A DNA stretch of 64,000 bases from Trichoplax sp. H2 (taxonomy: Eukaryota > Placozoa > Uniplacotomia > Trichoplacea). Positions 35,655 to 46,878 of the stretch are shown in pieces. The stretch is from contig NOWV01000141.1 of assembly GCA_003344405.1 (NCBI GenBank), forward strand, positions 124,001-188,000, written 5' to 3'. The translations under genes were made by a program, and so were the position numbers. Within the stretch, counting starts at the first letter, position 1; every line of letters begins with the position of its first letter. The notes under the pieces are model-generated. The model ran no database searches. It saw only the letters and a program-made list of their open reading frames with translations, and was not told the origin of the DNA.

Positions 35655-38110
35655 TTAGACATCTGTAGTATACAGTGCAAGATCTGGTGATTCTCCTGGT
35701 GTCATCGGACTCGTTTGTCCTGCTGATTTAGTGTCATTCGTTGATGCTTTATCTTGAACTTTGGCGGAATTTTTATTTATAGCATTTTTCTCTTTAATAG
35801 ATTTAGCATCATCCGTAGGTGATTTATCTTGTACTTTCGTGGAGATTTGATCATCTATGAAAAAAATCTTTAATTGGCTCTTTTCAGGAGGTTTAGCATC
35901 TATATTTATATTTTTTGCTGTAACAGGCGCCGAAGCCGGCCGGCGTTGTTTTTTGCTTGATGGTTTCGTAGGTCTAATATTAACTGTATCATCTTTTAGA
36001 ACGATAACCTTCTTTAAGTTTTTATTTTCGTCCTGTTGTGTAAAGGATGTAGTGGAAGAATCTTTACTCAATTTATCAACATCCAAGTGCTTGATGAAAA
36101 CCTCTAAATCTTCACGTATCTATTGAGATTAAATAATATCATGAAAAGGCTGTTACTTAAAAAATTTGGCATAGGTACTTATAAGCGATGGCTATATTAC
36201 TATACCTCATCGATGTAAGGTCTATTACTTTTGATATGTAAACATTTTTCTGCAATTTCCAATAATCCTGATACACATTTGGCTGGCCATTTAATCTTCT
36301 TATCCGATGGAAATGGAAGTTTTCTTTCTTTCTTTTGAAAGTAAATATCACTCTACAATTTGTTAACGTTCAATTCGAAAGTAAAATTTGATGCAGTAGA
36401 TCTGATAATGTTAAAAGGATTGAATAGGCTACATAATAGCTAATTTACCAGCATATGAGGTGATCTCTTGGTTGAATATGGCAGAAGAATTGATATAATT
36501 TCCAGTACCAGCTAAGTGCATAATAAAAGGACACAGCAATCATTATGTTAGTAAGTTTAATTTTAGTACAGTATAGTGGTGATATTATCTTAACTCTAGT
36601 ACAATTGAAACATAGTAAACAATTGATGGTAAGTAATACTTACAACACCAAATCCGTAGACATCATACTTTCTGGAAACTACTCCATATTTGGCTTCAGG
36701 TGGCATATAACCATGAGTACCACAAGCTTTGAAGGCAGTAGCACAAATCGACTCTCTTTCTATGACTTGAACTGATCGTGCTAATCCAAAATCAGATATT
36801 TTCGCCTTACGATTTTTATCGAGAAGGACATTTCCACTAGGATAGCAATTTTATGTGTTTAGTAATGAAATTTGGGGGAATATTTAATTTATATAGCCTA
36901 CAACATAAAATATTACGATCTATATCATGAAAATTTTGGTACCTGCTGATATCTCGATGAACTAATGCCTTTGAAAACGCAGTATGCAAATATTCTAAAC
37001 CTTTAGCGGTACCTAATATTATATCTATTCTTTGTGTAGCAGTAAGAATCTCGTCGGCCTCCTATAGTTAATATTTGAAGTTACTGAGATAGACTGCTAT
37101 TGAAAGAGCTTAACTTTATGATTCTCGTACCGTAGCTTCCAACGAATTTCTCAAGGGACCCAATGCTGCAAATTCTAAGACCAGGCAAACGTTTTTCCGA
37201 TTATAGCCATATAATCGAATTAAGTTTTCATGTTGGAATCTACGTAAATCGTATTCAAGGGTGTTTAATTTTATCAAGACGAATAGTCTAGTAGAGTAGC
37301 CGTGACAGTCTGCAATGAAGGCAATCATCTTACCGTACGAGGGAAGACAGTTCTTTCTTAATGACTGCAGCAAACTATAAAAAATAGCAATATGAGAATA
37401 AATAAATTTAATTCATTAAGCAAATAATACAACATCGGCATTCTAATAACGTTAGTTTTGCAATATTAGCCATATTCGTAATTATCCTATGGAGGTATCT
37501 GTAGCAGACAATTTCTAAGGTGTATTGTGATAAAGGAGCTAACAGGACAGATTGATTTCAAACAAGCTGGCACTAGAATCAGGGACTATTGCTGGAATGA
37601 TGTCGGTTATTAAACATTTGTGCATGCAAGATGAATACTTACTTCAGGTTTTAAGAATTTAATGGCTACGATTGTGTCTTTCAATTTTCCACGATATACT
37701 ATTCCAAAAGAGCCTTTACCAAGGAAGTTAGCCTCACTACGATTGTTTGTAGCCATCTCAATATCCTAGGGGATTCAAAGATACTTGATTACTTGTCATA
37801 TTGGCAACGATAACAAAACTTTACATAAGGTCTTATTGATTTTCTCCATATGATTCCAGCAAATACCTTACCACCAGAATTAATACTTACTTCGTCACAG
37901 ACTTGTAAATCTTTATCTAGGCTACCTTCTAAACGTTGCAATGATAATTTTGCAAAGAACTAGAGTGGGCAAAAATAGACTGTTTCAGCTATCGTTACAA
38001 ATTGAATGTATCTAGCATATCGGAAACTTTTGCTCGCATGCTATTAATGCTTATTGTATTCTATGACAGAATTTGAAGGAAACCACAACCTTTCGGAAAT
38101 AGTCTGCCAT
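35655..38110 (-). CDS. TKL/IRAK-like protein kinase, catalytically intact (about 449 aa)
   Basis: Minus-strand exons: 38110-38090 (tentative), 37959-37891, 37765-37643, 37374-37334, 37239-37131, 37061-36943, 36836-36644, 36511-36449, 36352-36206, 36119-35655. Domain landmarks, in approximate residues: IEMATNN preceding the glycine loop [10 protein letters not shown] (45-54), VAIK Lys 66, alpha-C Glu 79 ([15 protein letters not shown]), YLHTAF, HRDISSGN with Asp 158, ISDFG with Asp 176, GYMPPE, and NRPYIDE joined to IREDLEVFI. All catalytic residues are present, so this should be a working Ser/Thr kinase of the IRAK/receptor-like type; specificity is inferred from family. It lacks a signal peptide, transmembrane segment and the Cys-rich first exon. 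The 154-residue last exon forms a Lys/Ser/Thr-rich, probably disordered tail with a repeated [13 protein letters not shown]-like motif. The first exon (MADYFRK) is weak; exon 2 could instead end at 37867. Confidence 0.8.
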
Positions 38111-39013
38111 GATCAAATCCTTGTATGTTGTATTTGTTGATTTCTGATAAACTCAAAATAGAATCGCCGTTTTATCCAACCGATGTTAATCCAACTTGAG
38201 TGTCAATGATATTTGACTTCACGTCTAGATAGAAACAAAATTACAACACAGATTAAGATAGAATCAATTCAACTCCTTCCTCTAGCCTCTACAAAATCCA
38301 TCATTTGACTAGAATTGTACTTTAATTAAATGCTTGATTAATCACCATAACAACATTTAATTCAAGATTTTGGTAACATAAGGACGTGATAAGGTTATAC
38401 TCTTCTTTGCTCTTATGTGTGGATCTAACTTTCAATAGCAACGCAATATAGATTGCTGTACAGTCTATATTTTCATCCAATAATAGGTATTTTATAGATT
38501 TACTGATAGTGTACGTAGGAAAGCGTAAGAAAGTCAAAAACTGCATTTAAAGGCAGAAAAAAAGTTGAACTGTTGTTTTGCTAGTCTATCATATCAAATT
38601 GATTCTGTTGAGGATAGCAACTGTATATTGGGCAAATATTATCATTAAAAAAAATTAATTTTTTCTTAGAAACGGTAGCAATATTGCGATATACGACGCG
38701 AATATTTTTTGTCAAGCATCGACGATAGACATGATAAAGACTGGGTTTGATTTGATGTTTGATGGCCTAATACCGTATAAATGTAGCCATAACATTTACG
38801 ATCATAGTATCCATCAATTATTCGCCAACCTGTCACGAATAGAATATAGAAAACCAATGGAGTACAAACACACTGGCCTCATAAACAAATTGGCAATAGC
38901 TGCTAAGTATGCATACTTATCACCGGTAGATTACCATGTTTTTTAATTTCAGGCACAAACAATTATACAACACTGTATTGGACTCGTGTAATATATAATT
39001 ATTTGCTTTCTAG
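38111..39013. other. Spacer upstream of the active kinase, nothing firm
   Basis: This is the likely promoter side of the minus-strand kinase. Two overlapping short open frames on opposite strands (38666-38946) have no recognisable domain and look like chance. No promoter motif was identified. Confidence 0.45.
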
Positions 39014-39553
39014 CCTTTAAAGTAGTATCTACGGCAACTAAAGGATATCTTTCCGAAGGCAAAGCCTACGTCATGAAACAATGGCCAATTTCTCAAGTGC
39101 CACCTTATTTAAGGTACTTTGGTATTTTTTCCCGATATTGAAGATAGCATGGACTACACCTGAAATGTTCTCTTTCTGAAAGTAAAGGCTAGCTATGTCA
39201 ACCTTAATAAATGCAAGGAATTTTTTCTACCACTGCCTTATTGGGATTGGTTTACTGGCATAAATATTGATGTATCTGCATGATCTACTACGTAACAAAC
39301 TACGTTAAGTTTGAGGCAAGTATCCATTATTAAGTTAGTCTTTTGTTGGTAGAATCAGCGCGTGTATTGCTTTCTTCCACATAGAGTCAACATTTTTTTT
39401 CTACTATATTGCTAACGATCTTAATTGTTGTTGTTTATTTTCAAGTGGTATGACTATGAAGTCCTCGTACTGGATAATAACAGCAGCAAATCAATTGCTA
39501 TTTATTTGGCAAAATTGTTATTCTGCTTGCGTTGGGTTAACGACGATCGCTAA
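39014..39553 (+). pseudogene. Probable decayed kinase-family copy (fragments)
   Basis: Three fragments appear in order. After a CTAG acceptor at 39011-39013 there is an exon-like stretch reading GYLSEGKAYVMKQWPISQ up to 39096; it matches the glycine-loop/beta-3 exon of the paralogues (GYFGKTC...YVFKQWNYQ), ending at the same place. At 39265-39305 a YLHDLLRNKLR-like stretch recalls YLHDAFCKNKM of the minus-strand homologue, but stops interrupt it. At 39446-39553 an open frame reads EVLVLDNNSSKSIAIYLA, loosely like the N-I-L-x...K segment before DFG. The fragments do not join in phase, LKH and HRD/HNN exons are missing, and the donor after the first fragment is non-ideal. Chance similarity cannot be excluded for the second and third pieces. 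Confidence 0.35.
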
Positions 39554-40306
39554 TATCATATGATTCATTCTTAGCTAACAGCGATAATTCAATTGTTGAT
39601 TTCATTAGTAAAGAGTCACTGTGAATCACGATGGGAATTTCTGACAGTTTTGTTCGAACGAGAATGATGAAGGAATCATTTTTAATCATCCAGTACTGTC
39701 GTGAAAAATGCGATTGACATGATCATTTAGTATAGAGTACCGTGGAGAATGGTATCAAGTGTATCATCGTGACTAATTGCATATAAATAAATAATATTGG
39801 TTAAAGTCGATAAGCCATAGAGCAAAAGAGTTGTTGATTTCAGTGCTGAGAAATACGGTCAAAACGTGCATAAAATATGAGACAGGCAATGTCCTTCAAA
39901 GTGTACCAAGCATAGTATTTGCTATGGAAAATTTAATTTTTTCCTCGTAGAAATTCTTTTCTAAACAAATTGAAATCATCAAAGTAGTGTTATGGCGATT
40001 TTTTCAGCAATAACGGTAAGCACATTAAATCAATTTTTTTCCGGTGTTGGATCATTTTTTTGCATAGTATAACTTTACAGGCATATTGATCCAATTTTAC
40101 CCGTACTGTCCATGCAAGAATCGTCAAAGTGCATCGCAATCATATCGATATACTTTGCCATGCAATCATGTGAAAAATGACGAAACACATGGTAGATTGT
40201 CGTTGGTATTACATATTCTACGCTTGTTATTGACTATCCTATACACTGTACAGTATAGCATAAGTTCTTTTATCTTTCTTTTTCAACCTTGAACAGTCAG
40301 TAGTAA
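39554..40306. other. Spacer, nothing recognised
   Basis: AT-rich DNA. The open frame at 40086-40292 has no recognisable domain or splice context and is not called. Confidence 0.5.
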
Positions 40307-40945
40307 AGTAACTTCTATTTCAATTAGGAATAACTAGCAATGGATACTACTATCCAAGTCGAGTGCGATGGTCGTTGAGCAATCAAGCCAAAAAATCATC
40401 AAAAACAACCGTTGAACTAGATTGCGAACGATCCAATCATAACATGGAGTTGTTATGATCAGACCCTTGCAACATAAGATATTATGGATGGGATATTGCG
40501 ATCACAGTGATTTCTATTTCAATTAGAAATAACTAGCAGTGGATACTATTATCCAAGTTCAATTTAGGAATAACTAGCAATGGATACGATTATCCAAGTT
40601 GAATGCGATGGTCGTTGAGCAATCAAGTCAAGAAATCATCAAAAACAATCGTTGAACTAGATTACGATCGATCCAATCATAACATGGAGTTGTTATGATC
40701 AGACCCTTGCAACATAAGATATTATGGATGGAATATTGCGATCACAGTAACTTCTATTTCAATTAGGAATAACTAGCAGAGGATACTATTATCCAAGTCG
40801 AATGCGATGGTTGTTGAGAAATCAAGGCAAGAAATCATCAAAAACAATCGTTGAACTAGATTACGATCGATCCAATCATAACATGGAGTTGTTATGATCA
40901 GACCCTTGCAACATAGGATATTATGGATGGAATATTACGATCACA
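40307..40945. repeat. Tandem repeat, three full units of about 190-200 bp plus a 50-bp partial
   Basis: Full units begin with ttctatttcaattaggaat or a close variant, near 40312, 40557 and 40752; a truncated unit sits at 40508-40560. Unit identity exceeds 93%, much higher than in other arrays here, so the array is young or homogenised. Each unit contains a hairpin: ATCATAAC and GTTATGAT flank an 8-base loop. Each full unit ends in gatcaca. Noncoding. Confidence 0.9.
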
Positions 40946-40949
40946 AACG

Positions 40950-43009
40950 AGATTAATCGACATTACCGAATGGCTGGCTCTTCCAACTTGAAGCAAGGTA
41001 AAAAGGCAGAAAAGAAGAGCAATCTTAATCGGCGATGTGGTTAATTTCAATTTTAAGCATGTCCTTTTAGTCCTTGTTTAGACTGCTTTTAGGCGAAGAA
41101 GAAAAAAGTCCAATGGGTCAAGCTTGATCCTCCCTGCAGGTTATTCCAGCGTTCTCCTACTATCCTCTTTCACGTATTGCTTGTTTCCGCTACCTTACTC
41201 TGTCTTGACCGCGTGTCCAAGCAAGACAAGGAGAATAATTAATGTAAACAGTCGAAGTAGGACAATTGGGGTTGGGCTACCGTGCCAGGGCAACTGAACC
41301 ACTTAGACCATTGTACAGTACTGTACTTGTCCCTGCTTGGACGATGTACACAATGATATTGTAGGTAAAGGGTGGAAAATGGGGGCCTGTTTACCCCCCC
41401 CCCCCCGCATGTCGGACCGACAATGGCTTGCACGAGATAGGATTTCTTTTTCCTGATGTCCCTTATGTTGTACAAGTTGTACATGTTGTACAATGTACAG
41501 ACAGTGGAGTGTATATATAGTTGGCGATGCCTTTCTACATGTTATGTTGACAGATGTACTGATGATGGTGCAAACTAATCATGAAAATGGCGTCTTCAAC
41601 CAATGCATTGGTTGCGCTGGATAAATCGATAGCGCGACGGTTTCCGATTGCTGTGCACATCGGACTAATCAATCAATCAATCCATCATGACTATCCCAGT
41701 CCAATAAAACTGCATTGGGCTTTCCGGTCTACAGATATCATCGCCAACAACAATGTAGAATGAATCGACAAGAGGATGAAAAAGATGTTGTTGCCTTGAT
41801 GTGGCTTGCAGGTGCGAGCTTCCAACATTGTACATCGCTGATCAAGTTACCCTTGGCATCGGGAAATCACTGCCTATGCAAGTGTTGGACATTATCAGCC
41901 ATGAATCAATACTGAAAAGGACTGGGCAATGTCTCTGTTTACGCGCTGGCGTCAATTCTATTCGCCATAAATGAGTAATTGAATAAATTGAATTGCACAG
42001 CTCAAACTAGCTAGTCATGGATAGCAGCTGTACTATACGCTCCATGAGTAGTTTACACGATGAGCGGTGTATTCATAGTGTTTTTCGAGTAGTCTATGCT
42101 ACAGTACATGTCATAATTTAGACTTACACTGGTGGACAATTCAATATTATGCAATGGAGTGCTAGAAAATTGTCGTTTCCAATTTCTGCAAGAGGTATTC
42201 CTCTCATGACAGTCGCAATCCCTCTTATTACAGTACCACTATCGACATGCGCTATCTCCGCCATCCCCACCACCCGCCCCCATACCATCCCCATCACCCG
42301 CCCCATACCAACACAGTGAAATCCCTCCCATAGTACTGTATGAGTCAGCAATTGAATACAGTATACTGTACAGTAGTAACAGCACAGTCAATGGTTAATG
42401 ACAGTTATCGACACGGACTTGTAGAAATAGACAAGACTACCAGTACAGTACAAAATGAACTCTGTAAGTTGGCCTAGCGGAAGGCCTCGAGTGTAAACGG
42501 TGCTAAATTCCTTACTAAAAGCTACAAAAATGAACAAAAAATGAGCTTAAAATGAGCTGAAAATGTCGTCAACATCAGTTAACCTCTCAACACAACCTTG
42601 GTAAACAATTCCAAATAAACAATCGTCTACAGTACTATATACTGTGCTTTACAATGATATTTATTTCTGCACTGTAGCGAAACCGGATACACGTGACAGT
42701 TGCACGTGACACCAACACACGCAGCTGATACGCTTGTCCAACGCAGCTGATAGTGAATGACAAGGACTACTGAAACGATAGCAAATTGCTACAATATCAG
42801 TATGCAGTTCACGTGGCTTGAATGGGATAAAAGAGTAGCGTCCCTGGATCGATGCTGATAGGACGAACTGCAAGGCTACCGGAAAAATCAATCAACCTGA
42901 TGTAAAAGCTAGTTAATCGTCGCCATGTCGGATTGAATTTCTTGAAATACTCTCCATTATACAAGCTTATCTGTCTACTGGTGTACTGCATCCAATAGGA
43001 ACTAGTCCA
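40950..43009. other. GC-richer island upstream of CDT1, with palindromes and poly-C
   Basis: GC content rises to roughly 45% or more (a stretch at 42241-42300 is about two-thirds GC), against about 30% nearby. Contents: a run of 13 C (41394-41406), repeated TTGTACA-type words at 41466-41495, TATATATAG at 41512-41520, and many ACAGTA/TACTGT palindromes. Examples are GTACAGTACTGTAC at 41313-41326 and overlapping ACAGTATACTGT and ACTGTACAGT at 42358-42374. Several 60-84 codon frames occur, as expected from fewer stops in GC-rich DNA, and none resembles a known protein. It may be the CDT1 promoter region or an unrecognised inserted element. Confidence 0.5.
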
Positions 43010-46000
43010 ATGTCTGGAAAACAGAAATTAGTAAATCAATATTGGACAGCAAGAAGAAATTATCGCCGTATAGCCACCAAGGAAAGGTAACGGATTGAGT
43101 TAATAGCTTGTAAATACTCCACCAGATGTTGGTTTAGTTATAGTATCAATAATCCTTCTTAAATAGTAAATACTGTCTGAATGACTGGATGAAGAACTTC
43201 AGACTGTCGGTAGATGGCAAATAATGACAGATCTGTGTCGGTAGTTGGAACACTTTAACCGATGCCTTCATCGATTCGTACTCTTAACACCTACATAGAG
43301 GACGAATGAACGACAGTTCATGATAACGCGTGTATTGATCTTCCAATGCAGACATGTGCAGCGGGTTTGCTCATAACTGTTATTGATCGGCAGAAGCAGT
43401 CTTTTCAAGTGACTGTAACAGCAATGCTAATAAGGTGCAACGACAGTACGATCAGGGATTAAAATCGTCCTTTTCCTACTTTTTCCACCGGTAGGACTAA
43501 GCACATTCCTTGTTCAAATCTCGTCAAACAAGAGAGATCATTTCTCTGTCATAATCTCGCGAATTTGTAACCAAACATTGCACCAATTTTATGATAGAGA
43601 AAATGTACATGTGAATTCTTATTGCAACAGTAGCTTGAGCTTGATCATGGCCATCTTTGCATCGCATGCTTGACAAAGTTAAAACTCAGGACACCTTTGT
43701 AACATCATGATCCATGCGATGATGACAGCCTTATTAGGGTAGTATCAATTTGTCAATTGCGATTGAATACGATCAACAAGTTGGAATCAATTAAACTGTT
43801 GTTTACCATCTCTTCATGATTTAATATGCCACACTCTACAATGAATTATCAATTTTGGGCTTTGATATGTTAAAATGGATAGAATATTACACTTGTAGTT
43901 AGGTATTAGATAATAAACACCTTCGTTAAAAGCTAGGGCAAAGCCTAAATATCTTAGTGCTCAATTTTTCATGCTTTATGTGCAATAGAATCTATAACGA
44001 AGATAATACAGCACCTATACAGGATCGTTCTGAAAGTAAACGTCCATCAACTCGTTCAACGGTATCCGTAAAATTAACCACTAATGATAATATAAATGAT
44101 CAAAGGAATGAATCAAAGTGCCAAACCACCTCAGATGTTATAAACCAGCAACCAGAGAAGGCAACAGCGGAATCGCCATTGAATTCCCCAGGTCAAAAGC
44201 GAAAACTGCAAAGCTCGTCATTATCAAATAATACCGAGACAAAAACTAAGGTAATAACTTTATATTTCCTCTAAATATCCTATTGAATAGTCTCGAAATT
44301 TTACAGCTTGACCATGCTTACGCACGAAAATTAAATTCAAAACTTTTTAAAATATAGCGCCAGCGCAAGGATGATATCAGTGGTGCTGCTGTTGAAGCGA
44401 ATTCCAATAAATCTACTGAAAGCAAACAAGATGTTAGTCGTTCACGTGGACGGTTATTAGCTAGTTCTACAAGGTTAGCTGCACGTATGATTGATAACAC
44501 AATTACTGTACTGCATCATCATACGTACTTACAGTATCCTATAGGTCATAAGGAATCATTATGATCTGGTCAAGCAATGCCTGATTTCTACTACTTCTTC
44601 ATAGACTAGTGCTTCAGTTGCTAATAATTTTAGAATTAGTGAATTCTTGAATTGAAAAAGTCTATATTTTCATACAAGTTGCATACTAACGAAACTGGTT
44701 AATAAATAAGCTTTTGGTTATGATATAGGATTCTGATTAGGTGAAATTTGTTAACAGTGCTATGAAAACGTATTTCTATTTGCAGTAAAAGTATTCCAGC
44801 ATATAAAAAATACCAAAATCTCATTACTCCTGAGCCAGCAGATGCTTCATTACCAATACCAAGCAAGTTCAGTGATCTGTATGAAATTTTTCATAGTATC
44901 GACACCGTTGTCAATCTATTGCATAATAGAAATGAAGTTTGTACATTTAGCAAGCTTAAACCGGCGGTACAAAGATTTTGTAAAAAGTAAGTATTAAATA
45001 AGGATGAAATTGGCTGTTGAAATTGTACTTTTTTCCTTATGAACTGTAAACTAACAGCGCATTTACAGTAAAAATTAAATATATTATTATTACTTTTATT
45101 GACTCACGCTTTTGTAATATTCTTTTCTTTTGAATCAACAGAAACTTTGACTTGAAGCATTTAGCTCAGATTAAGACGGTTTATCCGAAGGCTTACGTCT
45201 TCGAACAGGAAAGAGGATTAGCAAAAGATAAGACACAGAACACGAATACATCATCTAGTTACGACCTGACCATTAACTTTGGCTCCGAAGACGCTAGTCA
45301 TGGGTCTCAATCTAGTAATTTTCTAGCCATAATATTAAATTTCATTTATACGAGTACACTGACACCGATGTTTGTATATGTGTACGTGTACAGATGCAGT
45401 GTGTGTTATGAAAATCTCTAAATTACATAATCTATCTTTACTTTCGCATTTATAGCAAGGGGAAGAGAAATCATTAGCAAGATTACTGTATCAACGCTAA
45501 TTCAAAGGCAGACAACATTTCGAGACAATTTAATAAGGATTGTAAAAGATCATCATAAAGTATGTGACACGCTGACAAAGTATTGTTGACACATAAGACA
45601 TAATTTATCTTTCAACTGTATAGTAATAATTATGTAATACGAGTGCATCCTGTCAAAATTTTCTAATCATGCGTAATTTCTTGATTCAGAAATTCCTTCA
45701 TAACATCAATCCAGCGCTATCGGCAATAACCGATATCAAGAGATGGCATCCAAGTTTTAAGCTTGATAAGGTTCCCGATATATGTGAGGCTGAATTACCA
45801 AGCCCACCGAAAGTAGAAACTTATAATACGGCGAAAGACGTTCTCAAGAAAGCTCGTAGCTTCCTACAGCCAAAAGTGAGACTACTGACATGATGCCGGC
45901 TTGAAGTTGTATTATCCGAGTTGCGATTCAACTTGGATTTCATATTATCTTTCTACTTAATTAGGCGATTTCGGCTTTAGAAAAACTCTCTTGTGGTAAA

Positions 46001-46878
46001 GACATTAACGCAGAGACTCCTATCGAGGATAGTTACTGTAGCAAAAATGCAGGAGAACTCGCCGATACTAATGTTAGCAAAACTAAGCTAATTTAATATG
46101 GGATAGTCATTGAATTAAAGATTATTTTATCTTGTTTATTGTCGTCTGCCTCGCACTAACTTGATTTTATTTGTCCGCAATTGTTGAATACAACTTACCA
46201 CATTCTTTGCATACACAGAATGATAGCCGTCATCTATCAAAAATCCTTAAGGGTGTACCACAATCCTTAATTGATAAGGTTCTTCCGAAATTTCCACTCT
46301 GTGTACATATGCGAACGAAATTAACTTTACTAATCCGTGACTTGTAAACGTAGATTAGAGAAAAGGAAGTCCAGAATATGAAAGAGCAACTCACTCGATC
46401 TCCGAGCGAGCAGAAAAAGTTTGAAATGTTAGGACGACTGCCAAATATATGTAACATAATTAAAAAGTAAGTATGTAACAATTACGTTGTATAAGCGTAT
46501 TTATCCACTGGACTTTATCCTGAAAATGTATTCTAATATTGGTAATAGTCACTTTCTTATCGAACGGAAAATTGCTATGCCTGTACCTGCGGTTTGTGAA
46601 AAGGTATCCGAAAGTTACAGTCCAAGTTTGTCTGCAGGTGACTACATCAACATAACTACTGGAATATTATCGTAACATATGAGTATATCTTTCTTATCGC
46701 AAACTTTTATTACAATTTTATTACAGATGCTGTAGAATCACATTTAAGGCTACTTACGGAAATTACAACGGATTGGCTATTTATTCTTAGTACTAGTAAA
46801 GGTGAATATTGTAAAATTAATAAAAATTCTAATATTAAAGACGCAATTGAAAAAATACAGCATCACCTTAATAAATGA
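43010..46878 (+). CDS. CDT1: DNA replication licensing factor Cdt1 (12 exons, 546 aa)
   Basis: Cdt1 loads the MCM2-7 helicase at origins with ORC and Cdc6 and is restrained by geminin and by PCNA-coupled degradation. Model exons: 43010-43086, 43989-44250, 44358-44473, 44786-44986, 45142-45314, 45456-45559, 45690-45875, 45965-46072, 46219-46278, 46354-46466, 46549-46637, 46727-46878; all in phase with GT-AG ends. The N-terminus has a PIP-box-like QKLVNQYWTARR (residues 5-16), then a disordered Ser/Lys-rich region. The geminin-binding/central winged helix spans about 155-345 (FSDLYEIFHSIDTVVNLLHN, LAQIKTVYPKAYVF, RWHPSF, VPDI). The C-terminal MCM-binding winged helix covers about 415-546 (LKGVPQSLIDKIREKE, ERKIAMPV, HLRLL..ITTDW). 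The start is chosen because its phase-2 donor fits the acceptor at 43987-43988 exactly. Length is typical of animal Cdt1. GRLLASS could provide a cyclin-docking RxL. Identification is firm; exon 1 slightly less so. Confidence 0.93.

Noticed and set aside
41581-41763. 60-codon frame with a good start context (AAAATGGCG) about 65 bp downstream of TATATATAG.
   Set aside because: The encoded peptide has no recognised domain, and frames of this size are expected in the GC-rich island; no transcript evidence is available.
42470-42500. TGGCCTAGCGG resembles a tRNA A box.
   Set aside because: No matching B box (GGTTCGA-like) or cloverleaf pairing follows within tRNA distance.
43957-43988. Using the open frame upstream of 43989 as the start of Cdt1 (ATG at 43978).
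   Set aside because: The AG at 43987-43988 joins in exact phase to the 43010-43086 exon, which encodes a PIP-like N-terminus expected for Cdt1.
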